Source of the DNA: Filobacillus milosensis
Lineage (GTDB): Bacteria; Bacillota; Bacilli; Bacillales; Alkalibacillaceae
Direction of reading: 5' to 3'
NCBI RefSeq assembly: GCF_004402015.1
Contig: NZ_SOPW01000016.1
Location: 1 to 64,000 of the forward strand
DNA: 64,000 bases
Below the pieces are notes generated by a model that saw only the letters and a list, made by a program, of their open reading frames with translations, was not told the origin of the DNA and made no database searches. A program made the position numbers and the translations under genes. How positions within the stretch are numbered: position 1 is the stretch's first letter; the number at the start of each line of letters is the position of its first letter. Shown here one piece after another: positions 25,241 to 34,326 of the stretch.

Positions 25241-25273
25241 GAAGCTGACCGAACGCATCGGTCAGCTTTTTTA
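25241..25273 (+). terminator. Terminator of thiolase operon
   Basis: Perfect stem AAGCTGACC / GGTCAGCTT followed by TTTT. Confidence 0.9.
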
Positions 25274-25301
25274 TATCATAAGTTAAGTTTTTTGATTCTA
25301 C

Positions 25302-25419
25302 GAATCGCTACAGGCGGACGCTTTCCGCGGGCACGGCCTCAACTTCCCAAAACTCACTTCCGTTCGTTTTGCGTGATTTTCGGCTCGCGCTGTTCCCGCA
25401 GGAGTCGCCGCCTTTCGCT
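25302..25419. repeat. GC-rich dispersed palindromic element, copy 1
   Basis: About 118 bp, much more GC-rich than its surroundings, bounded by GAATCGCT and TTTCGCTT. Outer arms GGCGG (25313-25317) and CCGCC (25408-25412) pair, as do GCGGG and CCCGC inside. The arm text GCGGACGCTTTCC / AGGAGTCGCCGCC recurs, inverted and altered, at 49250-49408. Elements of this appearance are scattered through many Bacillaceae genomes. No gene is present. Confidence 0.65.
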
Positions 25420-25519
25420 TATTATCAAAAATGCAATCCACTAATCCTTTCTTGAAATAAATCAACTTCTAGCATTAATAGCACACTATATTCTGAATTT
25501 AATAACTAAAACATCATAA

Positions 25520-25945
25520 TTAAACCTTCATCATGATCATTGTATCGCAACTCATGACCTCTTGTTCTTCATGGTTTATCACTTGAATATCTAGATTTAG
25601 TATCCCTTTAAAGTTATCTAGCTGTTTTTTGCTAGAGACCGTAAAAACTCCTCGTAGTTCATCTCCAGCATAAACCGGTGCACGCCAAACAACTTGATTC
25701 ATCCCCATCCCACCCAAACAATCACGACCTAAAATATCCTTCTTAATGAATTCAACCCAAACTATTGATAATGTTTGAAAGCCTGAAGCTATGAGCCCAC
25801 CGAAAGGACCGTCCTTAGCCGCTTCTTCATCTAAATGAAAATATTGAGGGTCATTTTGTTCAGCAAATTGCAGAATTGCTTCCTTAGTCACAACAACCGG
25901 CTCAGTTAGAAACGTTTGCCCGACATCAAACTCCTTTAATTTCAT
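25520..25945 (-). CDS. MaoC-family (R)-hydratase/dehydratase
   Basis: A 141-residue hot-dog-fold protein of the MaoC type. The hydratase motif is visible as FAEQNDPQYFHLDEEAAKDG (Asp and His catalytic pair) followed by PFGGLIASGFQTLSI. Family members hydrate enoyl-CoA to (R)-3-hydroxyacyl-CoA. It is last in the minus-strand operon with ligase, CoA-transferase and acyl-CoA dehydrogenase, which fits an enoyl-CoA step. ATG 25945 follows AGAGGTGAAGAG; the longer frame from ATG 25984 would run through a hairpin and is unlikely. Confidence 0.88.
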   Translation of the reverse strand: MKLKEFDVGQTFLTEPVVVTKEAILQFAEQNDPQYFHLDEEAAKDGPFGGLIASGFQTLSIVWVEFIKKDILGRDCLGGMGMNQVVWRAPVYAGDELRGVFTVSSKKQLDNFKGILNLDIQVINHEEQEVMSCDTMIMMKV

Positions 25946-25970
25946 CTCTTCACCTCTTGAAATAGGAATA

Positions 25971-25993
25971 GGAACTCGCATCATGCGAGTTCC
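25971..25993 (-). other. Perfect intercistronic hairpin
   Basis: GGAACTCGCA and TGCGAGTTCC form a ten-pair stem around a three-base loop between ligase stop and MaoC start. There is no T-tract, so it may stabilise or process the mRNA. Confidence 0.6.
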
Positions 25994-26000
25994 CTCATCA

Positions 26001-27611
26001 TTACACCGTTAAGTGATTTTGCAGCTGTTCTCTTAAGTTATTTTTCTGGAATTTACCTACTGAAGTTTTTGGAATTTCATCCATAAAGACAATGTCATCC
26101 GGTAACCACCATTTAGCGAATTGCGGTTTAAGAAATTCGAGCAGTTCATCCTTACTTGTAACGACATCAGATTTTAGCACAACTGCTGCTAGTGGACGCT
26201 CCTGCCACTCAGGATGAGGAACACCAATAACTGCTGCTTCAAAGACGGCATCGTGAGCCATTAGTGCATTTTCTAAATCGATCGTTGAAATCCATTCCCC
26301 ACCACTTTTAACTAAATCTTTGGTACGGTCAGCAATTTTAATAACTCCTTCTTCATCAACCGTTACAATATCACCTGTGTGTAACCAACCATCCTGGAAA
26401 GCTTCTTCCGTTCGCTCGTCCTTATAATACTCATCGGCAATCCATGGTCCACGAAGAAGCAGTTCACCCATATCTTCACCATTCCACTCTACTTCGCCTT
26501 CATCATTGACGACTTTCATTTCAAGACCTGGTACGAGATAACCTTGTTTCGCACGAACTTCTAATCGGTCTTCAGATGATAGATCTTCTTGGTAACTTTT
26601 TAGTCGAGAAAGTGTCGCAAGTGGTGTTGTCTCTGTCATACCATAAGCATGGATGAATGGCACATTGTGTTTGGTTTCAAAAGCACGAATCATGCCCATT
26701 GGAGCTGCTGAACCACCGCAAAGTACCGCTCGTAATGATGACATATCGTATCTTGCAGCGTTTGCATCTAATTCTTTTAATAAGCCTAACCAAATGGTTG
26801 GTACACCAGCCGTAATCGTAACCTTTTCACTTGTAATCAATTCTGCTAATAACTCTGGTGTAAAGGCCGGTCCGGGCATGACTTGTGTTGAACCAAACCA
26901 GGTTGAAGCAAAAGGCATCCCCCAGGCATTCACGTGGAACATCGGAACTACCGGCATCACGACATCTGACTCCGAAATGGCTGCTGAATCAGACAATCCT
27001 AATGCAAAACTGTGAAGTGTAATGGCACGATGGGTATAAACTACGCCTTTAGGTTTTCCGGTTGTCGCTGAAGTGAAACACATTCCAGCTGGATCATTTT
27101 CATCAATATCTTTTGGAAATTCATAATTCGGATTTGCATTGGCAATTAAATCTTCATAGGAGTATAGAGGAGAAAGTTCTGAATCAGGTAGTGAATCATC
27201 TGTCATAACAATAATGGCTTCAACTGTTGGAATCTGATCTTTAATGGCTTGTAAAATCGGTAAAAACATTGGATCAACTAACAAAACTTTATCTTCTGCG
27301 TGATTAATAATATAAGTAATGTGTTGTGGAGATAGACGAACATTAATGGTGTGTAATACAGCTCCCATTCCAGGAACAGCAAAATAAGTCTCTAAGTGGC
27401 GGTGATCATTCCAAGCTAGAGTGGCTACCTTGTCACCACGCTCTACATCGAGTTTTTCTAAAGCACTTGATAATCGTCTTGTTCGTTCACCAATTTCTCG
27501 ATATGACACACGATGAATTCCCGAGGATGTTCGAGAGACAACCTCTTTCTTAGGGAATAATTTTTCTGCCCGTTCAAGCATCTTGCTGATGAGTAAAGCA
27601 CCTTCCATCAT
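26001..27611 (-). CDS. Fatty-acid CoA ligase
   Basis: A 536-residue AMP-forming acyl-CoA synthetase. The ATP loop appears as FTSATTGKPKGVVYTH near residue 180, then HAYGMTETTPLATLS, LHTGDIVTVDEEGVIKIADR and the C-terminal Lys in KTSVGKFQKNNLRE. It activates medium- or long-chain fatty acids for the acyl-CoA dehydrogenase encoded upstream. GGAGAGGG lies before ATG 27611. It is 76 bp downstream of the CoA-transferase gene, with a hairpin in that gap. Confidence 0.92.
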   Translation of the reverse strand: MMEGALLISKMLERAEKLFPKKEVVSRTSSGIHRVSYREIGERTRRLSSALEKLDVERGDKVATLAWNDHRHLETYFAVPGMGAVLHTINVRLSPQHITYIINHAEDKVLLVDPMFLPILQAIKDQIPTVEAIIVMTDDSLPDSELSPLYSYEDLIANANPNYEFPKDIDENDPAGMCFTSATTGKPKGVVYTHRAITLHSFALGLSDSAAISESDVVMPVVPMFHVNAWGMPFASTWFGSTQVMPGPAFTPELLAELITSEKVTITAGVPTIWLGLLKELDANAARYDMSSLRAVLCGGSAAPMGMIRAFETKHNVPFIHAYGMTETTPLATLSRLKSYQEDLSSEDRLEVRAKQGYLVPGLEMKVVNDEGEVEWNGEDMGELLLRGPWIADEYYKDERTEEAFQDGWLHTGDIVTVDEEGVIKIADRTKDLVKSGGEWISTIDLENALMAHDAVFEAAVIGVPHPEWQERPLAAVVLKSDVVTSKDELLEFLKPQFAKWWLPDDIVFMDEIPKTSVGKFQKNNLREQLQNHLTV

Positions 27612-27644
27612 ATTGGACCCTCTCCTTTTTCAATTAAAAGTTTT

Positions 27645-27682
27645 TATTATTCACCCGTCATTAAACGGGTTATTCACACCTT
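27645..27682 (-). terminator. Weak attenuator-like hairpin between CoA-transferase and ligase
   Basis: ACCCGT / ACGGGT stem with extended GTGAAT/ATTCAC-like flanks, then AATAATAAAAACTTTT. It has no clean T-tract, so read-through is expected. Confidence 0.35.
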
Positions 27683-27687
27683 TAAAA

Positions 27688-28761
27688 TCATGTTGGGTCT
27701 TTAGTGGACAATATATCATTTGTATGTTCACCCAGTTTTGCAGTTTGATAGCTTTTATGAACGTATCCATTATGAGGTTGTACAAAAGGTAAACCATTTT
27801 CGCAATGAATTAAATCACGTTCATCAATATACTGACTGTTCATTACTTCATCTATTTCAAGGACGGGGAATAGACAGCAATCATGCATCTCACCTAATTC
27901 AATCCATTCATTAAAGGTTTTCGTCATAAACAATTGCTTAACATTTTCGGTGACATCTTTATTTTTGAGCTGATTCGGAAAATTTTTTAACCAATCCTGT
28001 CGATTAACAGCTTGGCAGAAATTTTGCCAAAACTTATACTCCAGCGCACCTAAAGACATGTACCGACTGTCCTTCGTTTCATAGATTCGGTAATTAGCAT
28101 AATCTCCATTTAAAACAGGGATTCCGTCTGATAGATTAGCAAATTGATTTAACATCACATGATTCCCCATCATAGAAAAAACGGCATCGGTCATCGCTAA
28201 ATCAATATATTTCCCTTGCCCGGTACGTTCTTTTAGAAATAAAGCTGCAAGAATCGCTTCACTAGCTGTAATGCCACCTATTAAATCAGCGACCGTATTC
28301 GTCGGCAAAATTGGTGTACCGTGCTCATCTTTTAGCTGACTTAACATCCCACTCATTGCCAAATAGTTAATGTCATGACTCCCTTGATTAGAATAGAAGC
28401 TATGTTGCCCAAAGCCAGTTAGCGAAAGGTAGACAATCTGCTCATTTACCTTTTTCACATCCTCAAAACCTAACCCGAGTCGATCCATCACTCCAGGACG
28501 AAAGCTTTCAACCACGACATCCGCCTTTTTTAAAAGGTTCAGTGCTTGCTCTTGTCCTTTTTCTTCCTTCAGATCAATCACAACGCTTTTTTTGCCACGA
28601 TTATTCGCAGCATACAAGGTTTTTTGCGCCATGAAGCGAGAGGGGTCTCCTTGAGGAGGCTCAACTTTGATTACTTCAGCCCCCAAATCTGCTAATCGAA
28701 GGGTTGCGAAAGGGCCGGGTAAGTATTGGGAAAAATCTATAACTCTAACACCTTGCAACAT
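27688..28761 (-). CDS. CaiB/BaiF family III CoA-transferase
   Basis: A 357-residue member of the CaiB/BaiF family, which includes alpha-methylacyl-CoA racemase. The N-terminal motif is GVRVIDFSQYLPGPFATLRL followed by ADLGAEVIKVEPPQGDPSR, the glycine-rich LSLTGFGQ loop follows, and the nucleophilic Asp should be in the NTVADLIGGITASEAILAAL segment. It could racemise branched acyl-CoA or move CoA between acids. It starts only three bases after the acyl-CoA dehydrogenase stop, so the two are co-translated. The precise substrate cannot be read from sequence. Confidence 0.87.
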   Translation of the reverse strand: MLQGVRVIDFSQYLPGPFATLRLADLGAEVIKVEPPQGDPSRFMAQKTLYAANNRGKKSVVIDLKEEKGQEQALNLLKKADVVVESFRPGVMDRLGLGFEDVKKVNEQIVYLSLTGFGQHSFYSNQGSHDINYLAMSGMLSQLKDEHGTPILPTNTVADLIGGITASEAILAALFLKERTGQGKYIDLAMTDAVFSMMGNHVMLNQFANLSDGIPVLNGDYANYRIYETKDSRYMSLGALEYKFWQNFCQAVNRQDWLKNFPNQLKNKDVTENVKQLFMTKTFNEWIELGEMHDCCLFPVLEIDEVMNSQYIDERDLIHCENGLPFVQPHNGYVHKSYQTAKLGEHTNDILSTKDPT

Positions 28762-28764
28762 AAC

Positions 28765-29910
28765 CTACAGCCCCATATTTTTAGCAATGATATTTTTCAT
28801 AATATCGTTGGTACCTGCATAAATCGACGACACAGGGATGTCTCGATAACGGCGAGCAATCGGATATTCTTCCATATATCCGTAACCCCCATGCAACTGC
28901 ATACACGTACTGGCGGTTCGCCTCGCCATATCTGTGATCCACCATTTCGCCATTGAGACATCACTCACCACGTTTTCACCATTCATATGGCGCTCGATTA
29001 CATCGTCTAAGAATGTTCGACCGATTTTAATTTCTGTCGCCATTTCAGCAAGTTTAAATTGAACGTTTTGGAACTTCGAAATTGACTGCCCAAAAGCCCG
29101 GCGCTCTTTTACATATTCTGTGGTCATTTTCAGCATTTCTTCTGCAGCTACCTGACCGCTAATTCCAACGGTTAAGCGCTCTTGTTGCAGTTTATCCATT
29201 AAGTAATAAAATCCTTTATTTTCTTTACCGATTAGGTTTTCTTTAGGAACCTTTACATCTTCAAAAAAGAGTTCTGCCGTATCTTGAGAGTGCAAACCAA
29301 TTTTGTCCAGCTTACGACCTCTAGAAAATCCAGGCATATCTTTATCAACTACAAGCAGACTAATTCCTTTATGTGCTGGATTCGCTTGTGGATCTGTTTT
29401 AGCGACAACTACAATTAAATCTGCATGAATCCCGTTTGTAATAAACGTTTTTTGACCATTTAATATATAATGATCCCCATCTTTAATTGCAGTTGTTTTC
29501 ACACCTGCCAAATCAGAACCCGCACCTGGTTCAGTCATCGCAATCGCCGTAATATACTCCCCAGACACACACTTAGGGAGCCAACGTTCTTTTTGTTCCT
29601 CTGTTCCAAAAGAATCAAGATATGGAACAACGATATCATTATGTAAGCCTAACCCTACTAAGCCTGTACCTACACGCTCGATCTCTTCATTGAATACAAC
29701 GGAATAACCAAAGTCCGCATTTAACCCTCCGTATTGTTCATTAACCGATGGACATAGAAACCCGTTTTCTCCCATCTTTGTCCACAATTCACGAGGAATC
29801 AACCGGTCCTCTTCCCATTGCTCAAAATATGGTACGACTTCTTTATCCATAAATTTTTTTAGTGATTGACGATATAATTGATGCTCTTCGCTTAAATACC
29901 TTGGAGACAT
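28765..29910 (-). CDS. Acyl-CoA dehydrogenase, long-chain type
   Basis: A 381-residue FAD enzyme introducing the first double bond of beta-oxidation. FAD/acyl motifs are AMTEPGAGSDLAGVKTTA and the C-terminal LHGGYGYMEEYPIARRYRD. The usual short/medium-chain base position (YEGTN) is YAGTN here, while QQERLTVG carries the Glu used by long-chain and isovaleryl-type enzymes. That points to long or branched substrates. First gene of the operon, with AAAGGGGAG before ATG 29910. About 200 bp of promoter region separates it from the divergent haloperoxidase gene. Confidence 0.92.
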   Translation of the reverse strand: MSPRYLSEEHQLYRQSLKKFMDKEVVPYFEQWEEDRLIPRELWTKMGENGFLCPSVNEQYGGLNADFGYSVVFNEEIERVGTGLVGLGLHNDIVVPYLDSFGTEEQKERWLPKCVSGEYITAIAMTEPGAGSDLAGVKTTAIKDGDHYILNGQKTFITNGIHADLIVVVAKTDPQANPAHKGISLLVVDKDMPGFSRGRKLDKIGLHSQDTAELFFEDVKVPKENLIGKENKGFYYLMDKLQQERLTVGISGQVAAEEMLKMTTEYVKERRAFGQSISKFQNVQFKLAEMATEIKIGRTFLDDVIERHMNGENVVSDVSMAKWWITDMARRTASTCMQLHGGYGYMEEYPIARRYRDIPVSSIYAGTNDIMKNIIAKNMGL

Positions 29911-30117
29911 TCACATACTCCCCTTTATATGAAATCATCATCTGTTTATTTTTTTAAATTTTCTTAATATTAAAATATCACGATTCTGCTTACTGGTAAA
30001 GTGTATGAAATAGCAAACAAAGATAGAATGAAATGCCTTTAATCCAAGTTATATCACCCACTCAATACTTATTAATAATCATAAAGTATAAATATATTAA
30101 ATAGAGGATGATGCAAA

Positions 30118-31662
30118 ATGCGTCAACACAAAGACGACTGTGAAATCGGCCCATTAAGCCCTGTTCAAAGAAGGAATACGGCCTATCAAGTTAGAGAGAA
30201 TGCTGCTCTATCAAACTTCAGGAAAGACCCGTTGTTAGAAGAAAATTGTAATCAAGATGAGTGCCATTATCCAAATAAAATAGGTAACTTTTCAAAGGGG
30301 TTACCCCATAACGATTTAGGAGTAGTTGATCAGGGTGCCTATGAATCTCTTAATCAAGCTTTAAACTCGGGTAATCGAGATGACTTGGAGAACATCCCGC
30401 TAGCAGGTCCTGCAAAACTAGTTAACCCTCAAGCCGCTTATGCTTATTCGCTCGTCGGTCGTGATTCACACCAATATGATATACCTGCTCCTCCATCGAT
30501 TAACAGTGCAGGTATTGCTAGTGAGATGGCGGAAGTATATTGGCGCGCCATTACACGCGATGTTTCTTTCAATGACTATGAATCTAACAAACTGATTCGA
30601 TTGGCAGCAGAGGATCTTTCTAGTTTTTCAGAATACAATGGACCAAAAGAAGACGGTCAAGTCACACCTGACACCATTTTTCGTGGCAACAGTGAGGGAG
30701 ATTTACTAGGGCCGTTGATATCGCAATTCTTGTGGAAGAGTATCCCTTATGGAAGTAATAGAATCACCCAAAAGAATCGAACGACTATAGCAGACCATAA
30801 CTTTATGACGACTTACAACGAATGGTTACACATTCAAAACGGAGGAACGCCAACTGAGCCAAGCAATTATGATAAAAAGAGTAGATTTATCCGGAACGGC
30901 CGTGACCTTGCTGAGTGGGTACACCGAGATTTCAGCTTTCAAAGCTTTTTAAATGCTTGCTTGATTTTGATTGGGTTTGGAAGAGACGCCATTGATCCGA
31001 ATAATCCGTATTTACACTCAAAAACTCAAATCGGCTTTGCTACTTTTGGAGAACCACAAGTATTAGACTTGGTTACTTCATCGGCAAACATTGCACTAGA
31101 AGCTGCATGGTTTCAAAAATGGATCGTCCATCGCCGTTTACGTCCTGAAGCCTACGGTGGGCTCGTTCACAATTATTTGACCAACAAATTGAAGGCTCCC
31201 GTTCATCAAGAATTGCTTAACTCTAAGTCATTAAAAATAATCGATAAAGAGTATGACACGTTTCTTTTACCCATGGCATTCCCTGAGGGTTCACCTTTAC
31301 ACCCTGCTTACCCAGCAGGTCATGCGACAATTGCCGGGGCGTGCGTAACAATTCTAAAAGCATTCTTCAATGAGAATTTCCAAATCCCTGACCCAGTTAT
31401 TTCTTCATCAGACGGTCTTTCTCTTAAACGTTACAAAGGAGCCACATTAACTATCGGAGGGGAACTAAATAAATTAGCTTCAAATATTGCACTAGGTCGT
31501 GATTTTGCTGGTGTTCATTGGCGATCGGATGGTATTGAAGGAATCAAATTAGGAGAAAAAGTAGCCATTAGTATTTTAAAAGACCATAGACATTCATTTA
31601 ACGAAGATTTTAAAGGGTTCACTCTAACCAAATTTAACGGGAAAACAATCACGATTAGTTAA
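30118..31662 (+). CDS. Vanadium-dependent haloperoxidase-like protein (PAP2 superfamily)
   Basis: A 514-residue protein without signal peptide. All vanadate-ligand motifs are found: Lys334 and Arg342 in QKWIVHRRLRPEAYGG, Gly401-His402 in PAYPAGHATIAGA, and Arg461 with His467 (the predicted covalent vanadate ligand) in GRDFAGVHWRSDG. The K-x7-RP spacing resembles algal and cyanobacterial bromoperoxidases. The usual Ser of PSGH is Ala400. Such enzymes oxidise halides with hydrogen peroxide. A phosphatase role is the alternative. Monocistronic; GAGG lies ten bases upstream. Unusual for a Bacillaceae genome. Confidence 0.82.
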   Translation: MRQHKDDCEIGPLSPVQRRNTAYQVRENAALSNFRKDPLLEENCNQDECHYPNKIGNFSKGLPHNDLGVVDQGAYESLNQALNSGNRDDLENIPLAGPAKLVNPQAAYAYSLVGRDSHQYDIPAPPSINSAGIASEMAEVYWRAITRDVSFNDYESNKLIRLAAEDLSSFSEYNGPKEDGQVTPDTIFRGNSEGDLLGPLISQFLWKSIPYGSNRITQKNRTTIADHNFMTTYNEWLHIQNGGTPTEPSNYDKKSRFIRNGRDLAEWVHRDFSFQSFLNACLILIGFGRDAIDPNNPYLHSKTQIGFATFGEPQVLDLVTSSANIALEAAWFQKWIVHRRLRPEAYGGLVHNYLTNKLKAPVHQELLNSKSLKIIDKEYDTFLLPMAFPEGSPLHPAYPAGHATIAGACVTILKAFFNENFQIPDPVISSSDGLSLKRYKGATLTIGGELNKLASNIALGRDFAGVHWRSDGIEGIKLGEKVAISILKDHRHSFNEDFKGFTLTKFNGKTITIS

Positions 31663-31731
31663 TGAATTTAATACAGTATATTTTGTTTCATTAAGTTAAA
31701 AATAATACTACTACGTTTCCGGAGGTTTCCT

Positions 31732-31929
31732 ATGGATATTCAAAAACTAAAAGACATTGTCGCATCCCCCACACTCATTCAAGTCAAATACCATGGCGTG
31801 CCCGTTTATATTCAAGAAATTGATGAAGACAACGGCACGGCTACCATTTATCCATTAGACAACATGGACCAAGTACAGGAAGTAGACTTAGACGGTTTAT
31901 ACGAAGATGACCCCAACCACACCATGTGA
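31732..31929 (+). CDS. sspH: H-type small acid-soluble spore protein
   Basis: A 65-residue protein matching SspH: MDIQKLKDIVASPTLIQVKY then HGVPVYIQEIDEDNGTATIY and PLDN. In Bacillus, SspH proteins are made in the forespore under sigma-G and packed in the spore core. TCCGGAGG lies just upstream. A second copy follows 54 bp later. Expected sigma-G control could not be confirmed by eye. The presence of two copies supports that this organism makes spores. Confidence 0.9.
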   Translation: MDIQKLKDIVASPTLIQVKYHGVPVYIQEIDEDNGTATIYPLDNMDQVQEVDLDGLYEDDPNHTM

Positions 31930-31983
31930 TCAAGCGTTAAGCAACGCTTAAGATAACCCTTTAATGATAAAAGGAGGTCTTTG

Positions 31984-32166
31984 ATGGATCGATTACGTGC
32001 TGAAGAAATTGCGAGCTCACCCAAGATTTGCAACGTGCAATACAATGGCAAACGAATTTTTATTCAACATGTTGAAGAAGGTAATGATGTTGCTCGCGTT
32101 TACTACCTCGACGACCCTGCCAATGAGTTTGAGGTGCAATTATCTAACCTTAGAGAAAAAAAGTAA
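31984..32166 (+). CDS. sspH: H-type small acid-soluble spore protein, second copy
   Basis: A 60-residue SspH paralogue: MDRLRAEEIASSPKICNVQY, GKRIFIQHVEEGNDVARVYY, LDDPANEFEV. AAGGAGG precedes ATG 31984. It is more basic at its C-terminus than the upstream copy and closer to B. subtilis SspH in length. Tandem arrangement with 31732 suggests a duplication that has diverged considerably. The shared terminator follows at 32170. Confidence 0.9.
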   Translation: MDRLRAEEIASSPKICNVQYNGKRIFIQHVEEGNDVARVYYLDDPANEFEVQLSNLREKK

Positions 32167-32169
32167 TGT

Positions 32170-32205
32170 AAAAGGGACTCGTTTAGTTCAAAACGAGTCC
32201 CTTTT
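32170..32205. terminator. Bidirectional terminator between sspH and coiled-coil gene
   Basis: AAAAGGGACTCGTTT / AAAACGAGTCCCTTTT, nearly perfect palindrome with A- and T-tracts serving both strands. Confidence 0.92.
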
Positions 32206-32206
32206 G

Positions 32207-32932
32207 CTAGTCATCATCTTTTTGTTTGGACACCATAAATGTCATTGGGTTTTCTTTACCAGATAACAGCTGATGGACATATGATGAGGTTAATTCATAG
32301 TTATCTTCTATCTTCTCAGCCAAGTGATGACTTCTTTCATACAAAATGGACCTGAAATTCGTCATTTGACGAGCAACTTTTTCAATTAAGGCTTCTTGGT
32401 TTTCTAGTTGATTAACAATTTGTTTTTGTTGTTCATCATAACTTAAGATTTGTTCAGAAATCTGCTGTTGAACTGCAAATATTTCTTTTAATTGTTCAGC
32501 CAATTCCTCATTAGAGTCGTCTTGTTTAAGTAATTCTTCAATGATTTGTTGATTGGAATCATGCAGTTTTCTAAGCTCATCCATTAACTGCGCCTTAGCC
32601 TGTTGTTCTTGTTTCATCCAATCCTCCACTTTCATCTGTTTTTGATTGATTGAAGAAAAACGTTGTAACGTTTGTTCTTTAAATTTTTCATGACCTGTAT
32701 GTCGACTCTCAAAGTCATTTAATTTTTGTAGAATATTCTTTTGCGTGTGATCATGACGTTCAGTGAGTTGGTTAAGCATATTATAGGATTGAGTAAGGTT
32801 TCGATTAATTATTTGTTGTTTTTTTACCCACTCAGAAAACCGGTCAACCACAACCTGTCGTTGATTTGGTTCTTTTATTTCAGCATTTGAACGATATATA
32901 TTTGACTGTCCATCATTTATAAATATAGCCAA
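32207..32932 (-). CDS. Coiled-coil protein of unknown function
   Basis: A 241-residue, almost wholly helical, Gln/Glu-rich protein. Heptad-like repeats run from about residue 25 to 215 (QLTERHDHTQKNILQKLNDF, QLKEIFAVQQQISEQILSYD). The short N-terminus FINDGQSNIYRS and the C-terminal ALIEKVARQMTNFRSILYER segment look more conserved in style and may be docking sites. No signal peptide or membrane helix. Its position beside sspH genes hints at a sporulation link, but convergent transcription makes that weak. ATG 32932 with AAGTGATAG-type upstream sequence; start moderately certain. Confidence 0.7.
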   Translation of the reverse strand: MAIFINDGQSNIYRSNAEIKEPNQRQVVVDRFSEWVKKQQIINRNLTQSYNMLNQLTERHDHTQKNILQKLNDFESRHTGHEKFKEQTLQRFSSINQKQMKVEDWMKQEQQAKAQLMDELRKLHDSNQQIIEELLKQDDSNEELAEQLKEIFAVQQQISEQILSYDEQQKQIVNQLENQEALIEKVARQMTNFRSILYERSHHLAEKIEDNYELTSSYVHQLLSGKENPMTFMVSKQKDDD

Positions 32933-33045
32933 ACTATCACTTCCTTTAGGTCTGCTCTTATAACATATGCAAAAGCCTAAACGATGAGTGCCTGTCTAAT
33001 GTTGGTTAGTCAAAAGTCCGGGTGAGTTTTAATCAGAATTGAGTT

Positions 33046-33197
33046 TCTAGTATCTCAATAAAGTTTCTAGTAAACCTTGTAATCTGTCTAGTATTTTTCT
33101 TGTTTTGTCGAGTAAATCACTGATTTCTTCTAGTATTCATTCGAGTTTGTCTAGTAAAGTATATGAAGTTTCTAGTAAACGCTAAAAGTTTCTAATA
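33046..33197. repeat. Phased word array GTTTCTAGTAAA, eight units (array C)
   Basis: TCTAGTA or one-mismatch variants start at 33046, 33066, 33087, 33108 (TCGAGTA), 33129, 33150, 33171 and 33191 (TCTAATA). Spacings are 20, 21, 21, 21, 21, 21, 20. About 8 bp of each unit is conserved and the 13 bp between are not, so this is not an ordinary tandem repeat. It abuts the rlmN terminator. Confidence 0.9.
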
Positions 33198-33203
33198 AAA
33201 GTT

Positions 33204-33239
33204 TTAAAAAAGCGAGTACCCAATATGGATACTCGCTTC
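33204..33239 (-). terminator. Terminator of rlmN
   Basis: Minus-strand stem AAGCGAGTA / TACTCGCTT followed by TTTT. Confidence 0.85.
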
Positions 33240-33246
33240 TTATAAG

Positions 33247-34326
33247 TTAGGCGTTAACCTGTTTTTTCTTTTTTGTTTTTTCAATCTGCTTACTTCTTAA
33301 CTGACCGCAAGCGGCGTCAATGTCACTACCTTGTTCCACACGTACACCACAGTTGATGTTGTTCTCCAGTAATGTTTCGTAGAACTTCAGGATGTTTTGC
33401 TTACGACTACGTTCATACGGGTGGTCAGCAACTGGGTTGTAAGGAATTAAGTTCACGTATGATAGGTGACGTTTATCCTTTAATAATTCCACTAGCTGCT
33501 TGGCTTCCTCCACGTGATCGTTGACATCATCTAATAAAATATATTCAAACGTAATGCGTCGATTTGTTTTTTCTAAATAGTAATCGATGGCCGGCATGAG
33601 TTTTTCAAGTGGATATGCACGGTTGATCTTCATAATACGTGTACGAAGCTCATTGTTCGGTGCATGAATCGATAGAGCCAGGTTCACTTGTAAATTCTCA
33701 TCAGCAAACTGATAAATTTTATCTGCTAGACCACTTGTTGATACGGTAATATGACGCGCACCGATTGATAAACCTTTTTGGTCGTTAACAATTTTTAGGA
33801 AATCTAATGTGTTGTCATAGTTATCAAATGGTTCACCAATTCCCATTACAACGATGTGGCTCACACGATCACCATCACCACGAGCATCTAAATCGTGCTG
33901 AACATTCATAATCTGTTCAACAATCTCACCACTGGTCAGGTCACGGTTTTTACGTAAAATCCCACTTGCACAGAATGAGCAACCAATGTTACAGCCAACC
34001 TGAGTCGTCACACAAACGGATAAGCCATAATCAAAACGCATAAGTACCGTTTCGATATAGTTGCCGTCTTGAAGTTCAAATAGAAACTTCATTGTGCCAT
34101 CTTTTGACTCTTGTTTTACTGCTTCAGTTAATGTCTGAACCTCATAATTGTCTTCAAGTAACTGAATGGTGTTCTTATTCACATTTTTCATATCGGAAAA
34201 AGATTTGACGCGCTTACGATAGAGCCAATCCCACACTTGGTCTGCACGGAATCGTTTTTCTCCATTGTCAACAAGCCAATCCTTTAATTGTTCGTAGGTC
34301 AATCCATAAATGGATTCTTTATGCAT
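33247..34326 (-). CDS. rlmN: Dual-specificity RNA methyltransferase RlmN
   Basis: A 359-residue radical SAM enzyme that methylates C2 of A2503 in 23S rRNA and A37 in some tRNAs. The iron-sulfur cluster motif is [11 protein letters not shown] and SAM-binding [11 protein letters not shown] follows. The helper Cys is in [18 protein letters not shown] near the C-terminus, and the N-domain is [23 protein letters not shown] 34326 follows AAAGAGGT. Longer frames upstream lack a ribosome binding site. Housekeeping gene, monocistronic here. Confidence 0.96.
   Translation of the reverse strand: MHKESIYGLTYEQLKDWLVDNGEKRFRADQVWDWLYRKRVKSFSDMKNVNKNTIQLLEDNYEVQTLTEAVKQESKDGTMKFLFELQDGNYIETVLMRFDYGLSVCVTTQVGCNIGCSFCASGILRKNRDLTSGEIVEQIMNVQHDLDARGDGDRVSHIVVMGIGEPFDNYDNTLDFLKIVNDQKGLSIGARHITVSTSGLADKIYQFADENLQVNLALSIHAPNNELRTRIMKINRAYPLEKLMPAIDYYLEKTNRRITFEYILLDDVNDHVEEAKQLVELLKDKRHLSYVNLIPYNPVADHPYERSRKQNILKFYETLLENNINCGVRVEQGSDIDAACGQLRSKQIEKTKKKKQVNA

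Noticed and set aside
28765-29910. Inactive acyl-CoA dehydrogenase because YEGTN is YAGTN
   Set aside because: Long-chain and isovaleryl-type enzymes place the base elsewhere, and the QQER Glu is present.
33046-33197. Array C and the other arrays as CRISPR
   Set aside because: Words are 7-12 bp with 10-13 bp between, far below CRISPR repeat and spacer lengths, and no cas genes are present.
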